From contig JAEWYS010000003.1 of NCBI GenBank assembly GCA_023458555.1, positions 1-35,721 of the forward strand: a stretch of DNA of 35,721 nucleotides, written 5' to 3'. This document shows positions 1 to 8,479 of this stretch, one piece after another. The notes under the pieces are model-generated. The model was not told the origin of the DNA. It was given only the letters and a program-made list of their open reading frames with translations, and ran no database searches. The first letter of the stretch is position 1; each line of letters begins with the position of its first letter. The DNA is from Bacteroidota bacterium (GTDB taxonomy: Bacteria > Bacteroidota > Bacteroidia > Cytophagales > Cytophagaceae). Made by a program: the position numbers and the translations under genes.

Positions 1-190
1 ACGCATAACTGTTGTAGTAAATCTCAGTATTTCAATGAATGAAAGCAAATCACAACATTGTCTTATAACTGGCCAGACGCAAAACTGTTGTAGTAAATCT
101 CAGTATTTCAATGAATGAAAGCAAATCACAACGAAAGGATAGAAATTATAAGTCAGCAAAGAGTTGTAGTAAATCTCAGTATTTCAATGA
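1..190. CRISPR. End of a type II-C-like CRISPR array, continuing beyond the left edge
   Basis: Two identical 46-bp repeats lie at 11-56 and 87-132. Each begins GTTGTAGTAAATCTC and ends GCAAATCACAAC, so the ends form a short inverted repeat (GTTGT/ACAAC). A third copy at 163-190 matches only the first 28 bases and then diverges, which marks the array boundary. The two full spacers (57-86 and 133-162) are each 30 bp, and 1-10 is the end of another spacer. The repeat length, the 30-bp spacers and the reverse-complement start (GTTGTGATTTGCTTTCA, which I recall as the start of the Bacteroides fragilis type II-C repeat) point to a Cas9 (II-C) system. No cas1, cas2 or cas9 is in the window. The transcribed strand is probably minus by this comparison but is not proven. 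Confidence 0.93.
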
Positions 191-537
191 ACTAAGTCGG
201 GTTCCAATATAGAAGGGAACTATCGTGTTTGCAGTGATGTAGTTGGAGTAAAATTATGCTATAGCTTGGCAGAATAAAAACAGAGCGGAACAAATTTCTC
301 CACTGGTATAATTCAATATGAGGATCAGTTTGTAACAGTCTGGGTTGGTGTCTTTTGCTGGTTTTATAGAAGGGTTTTTCTACACCGTTTGCAATATATG
401 AAATCTCTCTGCAAGGCTCTGTTGTATAATTATCTGATAGCCGGTATTTGATAATGCGCCAATATATTTGTAAATCAGACCGCGTAAGCCCACCTCTCTA
501 ATACTAAACTTAATAAATACATAAACACGAACAACGA
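191..537. other. CRISPR-flanking intergenic region
   Basis: These 347 bases between the degenerate terminal repeat and the methyltransferase gene hold no convincing reading frame. Visible elements are a small hairpin around 361-387 (TAGAA/TTCTA stem), a stretch at 421-456 with patchy resemblance to the CRISPR repeat, and TATATTTG at 463-470, which fits the Bacteroidota -7 box TAnnTTTG and could serve the gene at 538. No good -33 element is found at the usual distance. The region could be array flank, leader or degenerate tracrRNA locus; the sequence alone does not decide. Confidence 0.4.
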
Positions 538-1383
538 ATGAGTAAGAAAAACAGAAAAGTAGATTCGAAAGAAGTTGGGCTTGAAATAGGGCTTATTTTA
601 TTTAAGTATTTTCTCCAAACCGAATACCTGCATTATGGATACTTCAACAATGGCCTTGCTACCGAAATACAAAATCTTGCTCAGGCTCAGATCAATTATG
701 CTGAGTTTTTAAAATCGAATATTCCTTCAGAAGTAAAAAGCATTCTGGATGTAGGATGCGGCTCGGGGCGTTTTGCATTGGAGCTTACCCGATCCGGTTA
801 TCAGGTAGACTGCGTATCGCCGGGTACTATTCTTACCGAGCATGCCCGCAAATTGGCGGGTGATCGTTGCCACATTTTCAATTCTAAATTTGAGGATGTC
901 GTAACAGATAAAAAGTATGACATGATCATGTTTAGCGAAAGTTTCCAATACATTAATATGGATGCCTCGTTTACCAATGCATTAAAGTTTCTGAACCCGG
1001 GTGGACATATTATGATATGCGATTTTTTCAAATCTGATCCGGAAAATAAAAGTATGCTTGGTGGTGGTCATCACTATCATGAATATCTCGAAGTTATCAA
1101 AAAGTATCCCTTAACAGAGGTTATCTCAAAAGATATAACTACAGAGACAGCTCCTACTATTGACCTGGTAAACAGCTTGTCGCAGGAGGTAATACATCCG
1201 GTATACAAGCTATTGTTTCTGTTACTGGAAGATCGTTTTCCATGGGCGGCCAAGTTTATCCGCTGGAAATACAGGAAAAAGCTGGATAAAATAGAAAAGA
1301 AGCACTTTGAAGGAAAACGCAATGGCGCCAACTTTATAAAGTACAAGAAATATATGTTTTATCTGTACAAGGCGGCCAATTAA
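538..1383 (+). CDS. Class I SAM-dependent methyltransferase
   Basis: A 281-aa protein with a Rossmann-type methyltransferase core. Motif I, the SAM-binding glycine loop, is ILDVGCGSGRFA at residues 69-80. An acidic/hydrophobic stretch with FSESFQYI is at 132-139, and the post-II strand LNPGGHIMICDFF is at 152-164. This is the Methyltransf_11/25 pattern of small-molecule, lipid or quinone methyltransferases. Residues about 215-281 are rich in Lys and Arg with hydrophobic segments (around 222-232), possibly a membrane-contacting tail. A GGGHHYHEYL segment at 175-184 sits where the substrate cap of such enzymes often lies. The substrate cannot be told. The gene stands alone, with the CRISPR array upstream and a bidirectional terminator downstream, so it need not be functionally linked to CRISPR. 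Confidence 0.85.
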   Translation: MSKKNRKVDSKEVGLEIGLILFKYFLQTEYLHYGYFNNGLATEIQNLAQAQINYAEFLKSNIPSEVKSILDVGCGSGRFALELTRSGYQVDCVSPGTILTEHARKLAGDRCHIFNSKFEDVVTDKKYDMIMFSESFQYINMDASFTNALKFLNPGGHIMICDFFKSDPENKSMLGGGHHYHEYLEVIKKYPLTEVISKDITTETAPTIDLVNSLSQEVIHPVYKLLFLLLEDRFPWAAKFIRWKYRKKLDKIEKKHFEGKRNGANFIKYKKYMFYLYKAAN

Positions 1384-1440
1384 ACAGTGCTTTAAAGATG
1401 GGTATGCAAACTTTTGCGCCTCTCCCGTAACAGAAAACAA

Positions 1441-1477
1441 AAAAGGCTTAGTATGATCTGTACATACTAAGCCTTTT
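1441..1477. terminator. Bidirectional intrinsic terminator
   Basis: A 15-bp perfect stem (AAAAGGCTTAGTATG at 1441-1455 with CATACTAAGCCTTTT at 1463-1477) encloses a 7-nt loop. A-rich and T-rich tracts flank it on both sides. It lies between the convergent methyltransferase (ends 1383) and secreted-protein (ends 1498) genes, so it can stop transcription from both directions. Confidence 0.92.
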
Positions 1478-1497
1478 TGTTTATGGGAGTAGATATT

Positions 1498-2130
1498 TTA
1501 CAATTTCGAATATGGTATTTTCTTGCTTGCGTTTTTCATTAGGGCATTTACCAGCTTGGTATGAGTACTACCCAGGCTGCCTTTATACATTTTGTCATAG
1601 TTCCAGATCAGCTTTTTGCTGCTACGGTCATGAATACTTAGGGTCGCTTTTACCTCATTGGTTGTAGAAGGCCCGTAACTGTTAGTTAACATGTTCATAG
1701 CGACAGCAGCGCCAGTGGATATCGGTTTTTTTAATACAAAATTCGAGGTTACTACAGCGTCTACGCCCAGTATTTCGGCCATTTCTGCTGGGGATAGCGG
1801 GGTCTCAGGATAACCCGCTTTTTGAAGTTTCGCATTGGTTGTCTCTACATCGAGAATCTCCAGATTGATCTTACCCTGCATCTTTCTTTTCATAAGCCAG
1901 GAGTACATTTCCTGCTGGATATTGATAGACTCTGTTCGCTGTTGTTCCTTAAGAGCATCCAAGTCCATCTTCTTTTTTGCAGGAATAGAGACGCTGGGGG
2001 GAGCAAGGGCAATAATATTGTGCTTGAGGGCTAAGTTGTCCGCGTCAGAACTGTAAAATATTTTTTGGGCGAAGGAACCCGAAGTTATGAAGATCAGGCA
2101 AATTAGAGAGGTTACTTTAAAAAGATTCAT
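1498..2130 (-). CDS. Secreted protein of unknown function
   Basis: A 210-aa protein with a clear signal peptide (hydrophobic residues about 5-18, predicted cleavage after SFA at residue 21). It has no lipobox cysteine, so it is probably a soluble periplasmic or surface protein. The mature part has a charged helical stretch at about 55-85, then AEILGVDAVVTSNFVL at about 118-133 and a C-terminal strand pattern LIWNYDK near 173-179. That order (helix, strand reporting a 'value', then a strand before a helical end) recalls the small alpha/beta folds of CsgG/LpoB-type envelope proteins, but I do not recognise a named family. It is the last gene of a leftward unit, 15 bp after the cyclotransferase-like gene, and ends at the 1441-1477 terminator. 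Confidence 0.75.
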   Translation of the reverse strand: MNLFKVTSLICLIFITSGSFAQKIFYSSDADNLALKHNIIALAPPSVSIPAKKKMDLDALKEQQRTESINIQQEMYSWLMKRKMQGKINLEILDVETTNAKLQKAGYPETPLSPAEMAEILGVDAVVTSNFVLKKPISTGAAVAMNMLTNSYGPSTTNEVKATLSIHDRSSKKLIWNYDKMYKGSLGSTHTKLVNALMKNASKKIPYSKL

Positions 2131-2145
2131 GTTGTGTTTAGATTA

Positions 2146-2571
2146 TTAATTTAGTTTGTTGTCTGTTTTCTTCTGTACTATACATATGTCCGGATGAATA
2201 TGCCTTCTGTAATCTCCGGGTGCAATAGGCTTGAGAAGAGAGGTATCGGCTGTATAGAGATAGGCCCAGGCAGTACAGGTATCCCCATCGATATGTACAT
2301 TTATAAGTTGCCGTTCATATTCATCACCTTCATACTCGTCCAGGGCGTGCAATATCGTATCAGGGTTGTCAAAGTGATATAGTTCTCCCCATACAGTGGA
2401 AGTATGCCCGGTGCATACAGCACAGGGATAGGTGCCGACATCGTAAAGCAGTCCCTGCATGGAAGCTCTGCCCAGCAGGCGTCCTTGTTTGGTTACCATT
2501 CGTGCAAACGGATTGTCAAAGCCTTTTTGCAAAGTTCCGTATACAAACAATAGCTGACTATATTGCATCAT
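2146..2571 (-). CDS. Gamma-glutamylcyclotransferase-like (AIG2/GGACT family) protein
   Basis: A 141-aa protein of the gamma-glutamylcyclotransferase/AIG2 fold, which releases 5-oxoproline from gamma-glutamyl amines or peptides. The glycine-rich substrate loop YGTLQKG is at residues 11-17 and the catalytic glutamate lies in LDEYEGDEYER (E81). The strand WGELYHF at about 61-67 is also typical. The start was chosen at 2571 because that ATG overlaps the polA stop codon (TGATG), typical of translational coupling, and because family members begin a few residues before the YGTL loop. An upstream in-frame ATG at 2589 would add six residues. It lies between polA and the secreted-protein gene in one leftward unit. 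The true substrate is not inferable. Confidence 0.85.
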   Translation of the reverse strand: MMQYSQLLFVYGTLQKGFDNPFARMVTKQGRLLGRASMQGLLYDVGTYPCAVCTGHTSTVWGELYHFDNPDTILHALDEYEGDEYERQLINVHIDGDTCTAWAYLYTADTSLLKPIAPGDYRRHIHPDICIVQKKTDNKLN

Positions 2572-5381
2572 CAGTGTGCTTCGAGCCAATTGCTGCCTAT
2601 GCCAATACCGACTTCCATAGGCACCTCCATAGGTATGGCGTTTTTCATCAGCTCTCCTACCTTGTTTTGAACCATTTCGATTTCTGCCACTGGCACATCA
2701 AAGACAAGTTCGTCATGTACCTGTAGAATCATCCGGGACTGCAGCTTCTCATTTTTGAGCCACTGGTCGATATTGATCATGGCTACTTTGATCATATCAG
2801 CGGCACTGCCCTGTATGGGAGCATTGATTGCGTTGCGTTCGGCAAATCCCCGCATGGTTATGTTGCGGGAATTGATATCACGCAGATAGCGCCGGCGACC
2901 AAGGATGGTTTCGACATATTCGCGTTCCCGTGCCATATTGATGACCTCATCCATATAGGTTTTGATAGCGGGAAATTCCCTGAAATAAGCGTCAATGATG
3001 TCTGCCGCTTCGCGCCGGGGTATATCCAGCCGCTGACTTAGTCCGAAAGCGGAAATACCATAGATAATTCCGAAATTGACCATCTTGGCTTTGGAGCGCA
3101 TTTCGGGAGTCACCTCTGTCAGTGCTACGTTATACACGCGGCTGGCGGTGGTACTATGGATATCACGGCCATTGCGAAACGCCTCGGTCATATTCTGTTC
3201 TTTGCTGAAAGCAGCCATGATACGGAGCTCGATCTGACTATAATCGGCGGAGAGTATCCGGTGATTATTGTCGCGGGCAACAAAAGCCTTGCGGATTTCC
3301 CGTCCTCTGGCAGTCTTGACTGGTATATTTTGCAGGTTTGGGTTGGTAGAGCTCAGACGTCCTGTGGCTGCTACTGCCTGATTGTAGCTGGTATGTACAC
3401 GGCCATCCTTGGGGCTTATCAAGGCTGGCAGAGTATCGACATATGTGTTTTTCAGCTTTTGCAGCTCACGGAAATCAAGGATATCTCTGACTATATTATG
3501 TGCATTGGCGAGCCTTATCAATACTTCTTCTCCGGTAGCATACTGGCCGGTTTTGGTTTTCTTTGCCTTGTTGTCCAGCTTTAGCTTCTCAAAAAGGATC
3601 TCGCCCAGTTGCCGTGGAGAGGCAATGTTGAACTCCTGGCCGGCTTTTTCGAAGATCGCTTTCTCAACTTCAGCAATATCATTGCGCAGTAGCTCACTGT
3701 ATTCATACAAGCTGTTGGTATCTACATTGACCCCGCTGTATTCCATGTTAGCCAGTACACCGATCAGAGGTACTTCTACCTTGGCAAAAAGGCTGATTAC
3801 CTGAGACTCCTTCAGTTTCTGCTCAAAAATCTTTTTCAGGCGGAAAGTGATATCCGCATCCTCCGCAGCATATTCGGCCACTTGCTCCACAGGAACATCT
3901 TTCATATTCTTTTGTCTGCTGCCTTTCTTACCGATAAGCTCTTCAATCGATATGCAGGAGTAGTTGAGATAGATTTCTGCCAGTGCATCCATATTGTGCC
4001 GCATATCCGGCTCAATCAGATAGTGCGCAAGCATGGTATCAAACAATGGTCCCTGTACAGTGATGTTATAGTTTTTGAGAACCAGCAGGTCGTACTTGAT
4101 ATTCTGGCCGATTTTCAAAATTTCAGGATGTTCGAGCACAGGTCTGAATTCATTGATGACAGACTGACCTGCTGCCCGGTCGTGAGTGGGTACAGGAACA
4201 TAGTATCCTTCACCGGGTCGCCATGAAAAAGCTATACCAACCAGTTCCGCCTCGAAAGCGTCAATAGAAGTGGTTTCGGTATCAAAACAGAATTCTTTCT
4301 GTAAAAGAAGTGATTCAATCAGCAGGCGTCTTTTGGCTTCGGTATCCATGATATAGTAGTCATGCACTACAGTAGCAATTGAATCCAATAGTTTTCGCGG
4401 GGCTTCTTCAGGTTCCTCTTTCTCTTCAATGGAAACCGGCTCCGCCGGACTGGCAGAACTGAACAGGTCCATCTGGCCTCCCGGAGCCGCACGCGGAGTG
4501 GGGCTTTCTTCACCGAAAAGACGTTTTTTTAGCGTACGAAGCTCCAGTTCGTCACACAATTGAGAGAGAGACTCTTTGTCTGGCCCTTTGTATCTCAGCT
4601 CTTCCTCGTTCAGACTTACAGGTACATTGAGGTGAATGGTGGCAAGTTCTTTGGAAAGTATACCCTGGGCCCCAAAGTTGATGACATTTTCTTTTTGCTT
4701 CCCCTTAAGCTTGTCGGCATTGGCGATAAGATTTTCGACAGTATCAAACTCAGCGATGAGTTTCTGGGCTGTTTTTTCGCCTATACCCGGAATACCCGGA
4801 ATATTGTCAACCGCATCTCCCATAAGACCGAGAATATCACGAACCTGGTCAACACGCTTTATCTGGAATTTGTCAAGTACCCGGGCAGTATCGTAGATTT
4901 CATGACCATTGCCCATATAAGCCGGACGATACAGGAATACACGGTCGCTGACAAGCTGACTGTAGTCTTTGTCCATTGTCATCATATATACCTCAAAACC
5001 TTCGTTGCCGGCCTTCGTTGCCAGAGTTCCTATGACATCATCAGCTTCATAGCCATCGAGCATAAGCACTGGTATGCGAAAACACTGAAGCAGGCGGATC
5101 ACATAGGGGATTGCTACACGTATATCCTCAGGCTGTTCCTGGCGGTTGGCTTTGTAGGCTTCGAATGTTTCATGACGGAAGGTCGGTGAAGCCGTATCAA
5201 AAGCAACCCCGATATGAGTCGGAGCTTCTTTGGTGATTACTTCCATAAGCGAGTTGACAAAGCCAAAGACAGCGCTGGTATTGATCCCTGTGGAAGTAAT
5301 CCGCGGATTCTTGGAAAAGGCGAAATGCGCGCGGTAGATCAGCGCCATTGCATCAAGCAGGAATAGTTTTTTTGAACTCAT
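2571..5381 (-). CDS. polA: DNA polymerase I
   Basis: A 936-aa, full-length, three-domain DNA polymerase I used in Okazaki fragment maturation and repair. The 5'-3' exonuclease domain (about 1-300) has DAMALIYRAHF near the start, GYEADDVIGTLA (110-121), MDKDYSQLV (136-144) and the helix-hairpin-helix GIPGIGEKTAQKL (196-208). The 3'-5' proofreading domain keeps its acidic ligands: DTET (367-370), IGQNIKYDLLVL (424-435) and YAAEDAD (504-510). The polymerase domain has motif A SADYSQIE (711-718), motif B with R762, K766, F770 and Y774, and motif C VHDE (888-891). These lie a constant eight residues after the E. coli positions. An acidic Pro/Glu linker at about 292-330 joins the first two domains. 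All catalytic residues are present, including proofreading, which some bacterial PolA proteins have lost. Confidence 0.98.
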   Translation of the reverse strand: MSSKKLFLLDAMALIYRAHFAFSKNPRITSTGINTSAVFGFVNSLMEVITKEAPTHIGVAFDTASPTFRHETFEAYKANRQEQPEDIRVAIPYVIRLLQCFRIPVLMLDGYEADDVIGTLATKAGNEGFEVYMMTMDKDYSQLVSDRVFLYRPAYMGNGHEIYDTARVLDKFQIKRVDQVRDILGLMGDAVDNIPGIPGIGEKTAQKLIAEFDTVENLIANADKLKGKQKENVINFGAQGILSKELATIHLNVPVSLNEEELRYKGPDKESLSQLCDELELRTLKKRLFGEESPTPRAAPGGQMDLFSSASPAEPVSIEEKEEPEEAPRKLLDSIATVVHDYYIMDTEAKRRLLIESLLLQKEFCFDTETTSIDAFEAELVGIAFSWRPGEGYYVPVPTHDRAAGQSVINEFRPVLEHPEILKIGQNIKYDLLVLKNYNITVQGPLFDTMLAHYLIEPDMRHNMDALAEIYLNYSCISIEELIGKKGSRQKNMKDVPVEQVAEYAAEDADITFRLKKIFEQKLKESQVISLFAKVEVPLIGVLANMEYSGVNVDTNSLYEYSELLRNDIAEVEKAIFEKAGQEFNIASPRQLGEILFEKLKLDNKAKKTKTGQYATGEEVLIRLANAHNIVRDILDFRELQKLKNTYVDTLPALISPKDGRVHTSYNQAVAATGRLSSTNPNLQNIPVKTARGREIRKAFVARDNNHRILSADYSQIELRIMAAFSKEQNMTEAFRNGRDIHSTTASRVYNVALTEVTPEMRSKAKMVNFGIIYGISAFGLSQRLDIPRREAADIIDAYFREFPAIKTYMDEVINMAREREYVETILGRRRYLRDINSRNITMRGFAERNAINAPIQGSAADMIKVAMINIDQWLKNEKLQSRMILQVHDELVFDVPVAEIEMVQNKVGELMKNAIPMEVPMEVGIGIGSNWLEAH

Positions 5382-5418
5382 GAATTAAATGGAGTAGGCC
5401 GGCTTGCCGGCAGATATT

Positions 5419-6012
5419 TTATAAAAATGCCCTTAACAGACGTATATTGATCTGAGAAATGTCTCCGACAAAGTTTTTGTTGATTCGCCGTACCGGTACC
5501 GGAGTGATCTCAAGACGAATCTGATACATGTTATATCCTTTGAATATGACGGAAGTTTCGGCCATAATAACGGGCAGAAACATGACCCCTGTATAAGCTA
5601 CCGGGGCAACATCGGCATTGAGATAGGTGGAGAAAAAAGAAAACTGCCCACCGATACCAAAACCTGTTCCCAATACGGCATCGGTTTTATCAGATGAACC
5701 CGCTCCAAGTTTGATGGTAGCCAGTACCGGAACATCGAGTGCCACCGTAGAGTAAAACAAAGACAGGCCGGCGGTAGGGTTCAATCCGAGCACTACTTCA
5801 TCTTTCAGATATTTGAGCGGGATATTGCCCGATACAATTACATTGAAGGTAAGATTAACCGGAGTAGTAACAGGAACAAATTGCTTGTGATCCTTATTGT
5901 AGATTTTTCCGCTAAATTTGGTAAACGAGGCCCCTGTCCCAAATTCCAGATTCTGGGCAAACACCGGTGCACTACCGCACAGGAATAAAAAAAGGTATAA
6001 CAGTCTTTTCAT
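5419..6012 (-). CDS. Probable outer-membrane beta-barrel protein
   Basis: A 197-aa protein with a signal peptide (hydrophobic residues 3-15, cleavage after VFA at residue 19). The mature part is rich in alternating Gly/Ser/aromatic strands (for example FGTGASFTKFSG, GTGFGIGGQFSFF) and ends in the hydrophobic strand INIRLLRAFL. This is the composition of a small eight-stranded-type outer-membrane barrel, and I infer that location from composition alone. No named family is recognised. It is the first gene of the leftward unit that continues, 37 bp later, with polA, an unusual partner that probably only shares a transcript. Its start is 60 bp from the divergent carbonic-anhydrase-like gene, so both promoters must lie in that AT-rich gap. 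Confidence 0.75.
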   Translation of the reverse strand: MKRLLYLFLFLCGSAPVFAQNLEFGTGASFTKFSGKIYNKDHKQFVPVTTPVNLTFNVIVSGNIPLKYLKDEVVLGLNPTAGLSLFYSTVALDVPVLATIKLGAGSSDKTDAVLGTGFGIGGQFSFFSTYLNADVAPVAYTGVMFLPVIMAETSVIFKGYNMYQIRLEITPVPVRRINKNFVGDISQINIRLLRAFL

Positions 6013-6072
6013 TAAAATCTCCGGAAAATTAAAGTAATTATATAACTTAAAAAATCAAAATTAATTTTACTT

Positions 6073-6591
6073 ATGCCAATCATAAAAGAAGTAAGGGGTT
6101 TTGTACCCAGATTTGGGCAGAATATTTTTCTTGCCGATAATTCGGTGGTCATCGGAGAGGTAGAAATGGGTGATGATTGTTCCGTATGGTTCAATGCTGT
6201 GGTGAGGGGAGATGTCAACAGCATTCGAATCGGGAACAAGGTCAATATTCAGGATAATGCTGTACTGCACTGTACATATCAAAAGGCAGGACTTACGATT
6301 GGCAATAATGTCTCGATCGGGCATGCCGCTATTGTGCATGGCTGTACTCTGGAAGACAATGTACTGGTTGGCATGGGGGCAATTGTGATGGACAATGCCT
6401 ATATAGAGAAGAACTCAATTATCGCGGCTGGTGCGATTGTTCTTGAAAATACCAGAGTAGAATCCGGATCCATCTATGCGGGTATCCCTGCCAGGAAGGT
6501 GAAGGAGTTGAGCCAGGAACAATTTGAAAATACAGTCAGTCGTATTGCAAATAATTATGTAATGTATGCAGGCTGGTTGAAAGATCTCTGA
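6073..6591 (+). CDS. Gamma-class carbonic anhydrase family protein
   Basis: A 172-aa left-handed beta-helix protein built from hexapeptide repeats ([LIV]-G-x-x-x-x), the YrdA/PaaY/CaiE branch of the gamma-carbonic anhydrase family. The three zinc-ligand histidines are all present: H66 (in VLHCTY), H84 (IGHAAI) and H89 (VHGC). Residues FNAVVRGD at 40-47 are a family signature. The C-terminal helix (about 150-172) is typical and packs on the prism. It is probably a cytoplasmic trimer. The ligands suggest metal binding and possible carbonic anhydrase activity, but many members have no proven activity. It is a lone rightward gene between two leftward units. Confidence 0.92.
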   Translation: MPIIKEVRGFVPRFGQNIFLADNSVVIGEVEMGDDCSVWFNAVVRGDVNSIRIGNKVNIQDNAVLHCTYQKAGLTIGNNVSIGHAAIVHGCTLEDNVLVGMGAIVMDNAYIEKNSIIAAGAIVLENTRVESGSIYAGIPARKVKELSQEQFENTVSRIANNYVMYAGWLKDL

Positions 6592-6612
6592 AAAGTTTGT
6601 CTGTCCGGTGAT

Positions 6613-7236
6613 TTACAGGGATACTCCCACACGGGTACGTATATGGAGACCTTCCATGGCTATTTTGTAAATCAGAGACGCAACATCATTGACACTTACG
6701 GGTTTTGGATCAGGCGGGAGGCTGTTTTCGGAAATCCGGTATATGCCTGTTTCGGGTCCGGCAGGCATCAGGAAGGGACAGACCAGCGTCCAGTCCAGTG
6801 TTGAGTTATTCAAAGCTTTATAAGCCCTGAAGTTGTCCTGGAAAAGATACTGCAGAGAAGGATCGAGATCGACATCCCCGTTGTATTCCCCGCTTGGATG
6901 ATTGAGTATGCCGGCTCCTGCCATTCCTACAAATCGTTTTATACCAGACTCTGTCATGGCATCAATAATATTTTTGGTTCCTTCCGAAATCATCCGGAAA
7001 GGCCTTGAAATATCGTCCGCGCCAATGGTGCTGATAACAAGATCTGCTCCCTTTATCGCCTTTTTGACAATATCTCCGGAAAGAACATTTCCTTCATAAA
7101 TAGTTAATAGCTCCGGGTCAAAGCATACACGGGAAAGCTGCCTGCTCATAATGCTTACAGCATGATGCTCATGTAACGCTTTCCGGACTATCTGACTACC
7201 GGTTCTACCTGTCGCTCCAAAAATGGTAATCTTCAT
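6613..7236 (-). CDS. NAD(P)-binding (atypical SDR, NmrA-like) protein
   Basis: A 207-aa Rossmann-fold protein starting MKITIFGATGRTGSQIV, with the nucleotide-binding glycines G7, G10 and G13. SRQLSR at about 31-36 probably follows the second strand that binds the 2'-phosphate, which would favour NADP(H). The segment ADLVISTIGADD (about 65-76) and the C-terminal VSVNDVASLIYKI (about 179-191) match SDR-a5/NAD(P)H-binding (PF13460) proteins. These are often flavin-reductase-like or regulatory rather than classical dehydrogenases, and no YxxxK catalytic pair is evident. It follows the MFS gene by 15 bp and is the third gene of the MarR-controlled unit, so it may modify or reduce the compound that the transporter handles (inference). 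Confidence 0.88.
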   Translation of the reverse strand: MKITIFGATGRTGSQIVRKALHEHHAVSIMSRQLSRVCFDPELLTIYEGNVLSGDIVKKAIKGADLVISTIGADDISRPFRMISEGTKNIIDAMTESGIKRFVGMAGAGILNHPSGEYNGDVDLDPSLQYLFQDNFRAYKALNNSTLDWTLVCPFLMPAGPETGIYRISENSLPPDPKPVSVNDVASLIYKIAMEGLHIRTRVGVSL

Positions 7237-7251
7237 CTGTTCAAAATTAGG

Positions 7252-8436
7252 TTAGTTCTTTATTGATGTTTTGTGCAGTCTGCGTGCGCTGATCGCAAAT
7301 AGTATACCAATGACAAGCGTCATGTAGCTACACAAAAGAAACGTATTATTAATACCTGTTTTGGCCGTTAATGGTTGCGAAATTATCGGAGAACAAAACT
7401 GACCCAGAAATACTGCTGTTGTAAGCGTGCCAACAATACGACCGCGCATATGCAGAGGAGTAATAGCCATGATCCAGCTGCTTCCATTGGGCATCATCAT
7501 GCCCATGCCCAATCCGTTAACTAATAAGCCCGCTACTGTAGTAATATAGCTGTCGGCGATGCCAATCAGCCAGAAGCCACATGCCATCAGACAGAAAGTG
7601 AAGGCATAAATTGTCGGAAATAAAAAACGGTGTTTGATTTTCTGATAAAAGCTGGACACAATTGCTCCAATCAGGGTTGATGATGCAATAGCGATGCCGA
7701 CCTTCGTATTGCTGACTGCTTCAAACTCCTTTAGCAAAAAAGGTATCTGGACCGGAACCATGTAAAAAAACATCATTCCGGCAAAACCTGTGATATGAAT
7801 AAGAATGGCGCTAAACACGGACAGGTGCCGGGGAGCACCGGAATCCGGCTGGTGGCCGGGAGCTGGGTTTCTTGAGGGCTCATCGATAAATAATATGGCC
7901 GGTATGACCAGTGCCAGAGCAATGAGATAAAGGCTAAAAGGCCCGCGCCAGGAATAATCAGCCAGCAGACCGCCCAGTATAATGAATACTACACCGCCGA
8001 GCGCCATGGAAGAACTTTGCATTCCAATAATTCTGTTGCGCTGCTCTCCGGCAAAATAATCACCGATCAGAGTAGTACAGGAAGTCATTACGGCAGCTAC
8101 GGCCAGCCCGAGCAGGGCTCTGCTGGCAAGAAGATAAGAAAGTGAGTCCAGATACAGACCTGCTGACCCGGTGATACCATACAGAATCAGTCCGGCAATT
8201 ATAAAGTTTTTCCGGCCGGCACGGTCAATAAAATAGCCTGCAAACGGTGCTGTCAGCGCAATAGTAAGTCCGGGTATAGTCAGTATGAGCCGGCTTAGAA
8301 CATCAGCATACGGAGCATTGGCAAAAACCTCGCTGATCTGCGGCAGCGATGGAGCTATCGTTGCGCTGGACATGATAGTGAGACTACTGGATGCCAGGAG
8401 GGTAACAATAGTCCATGTTTTAATGGTGGTACTCAT
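7252..8436 (-). CDS. MFS transporter, probable drug or metabolite exporter
   Basis: A 394-aa, 12-helix major facilitator superfamily protein. The family loop motif between helices 2 and 3 is present as GYFIDRAGRK (residues 67-76), and a central hydrophilic loop is at about 188-207 (PSRNPAPGHQPDSGAPRHLS). The length and the motif fit the drug:proton antiporter (DHA1) type. It sits 43 bp after a marR gene and 15 bp before an NAD(P)-binding protein gene on the same strand. A MarR repressor beside an MFS exporter is a common inducible efflux arrangement, and I infer that here. The substrate is unknown. Confidence 0.93.
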   Translation of the reverse strand: MSTTIKTWTIVTLLASSSLTIMSSATIAPSLPQISEVFANAPYADVLSRLILTIPGLTIALTAPFAGYFIDRAGRKNFIIAGLILYGITGSAGLYLDSLSYLLASRALLGLAVAAVMTSCTTLIGDYFAGEQRNRIIGMQSSSMALGGVVFIILGGLLADYSWRGPFSLYLIALALVIPAILFIDEPSRNPAPGHQPDSGAPRHLSVFSAILIHITGFAGMMFFYMVPVQIPFLLKEFEAVSNTKVGIAIASSTLIGAIVSSFYQKIKHRFLFPTIYAFTFCLMACGFWLIGIADSYITTVAGLLVNGLGMGMMMPNGSSWIMAITPLHMRGRIVGTLTTAVFLGQFCSPIISQPLTAKTGINNTFLLCSYMTLVIGILFAISARRLHKTSIKN

Positions 8437-8479
8437 GTTTTATTATGAAATAAATAGACCGAAGGCGACTTCTCAGCCA

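Noticed and set aside
1..190. Type VI-B (Cas13b) array
   Set aside because: Type VI-B repeats in Bacteroidota are 36 bp. Here the repeat is 46 bp, the usual type II-C size.
538..1383. Methyltransferase as a CRISPR-linked or restriction-type DNA methylase
   Set aside because: It lacks the (D/N)PP(Y/F) motif of amino-methyl DNA methylases and the PC motif of C5 enzymes, and it resembles small-molecule methyltransferases. Its closeness to the array is probably chance.
4560..5189. A 209-aa open frame on the plus strand inside polA
   Set aside because: It lies fully antisense to the 5' exonuclease domain of a highly conserved gene, has no recognisable motif and begins inside a coding strand. It is a shadow of polA codon use.
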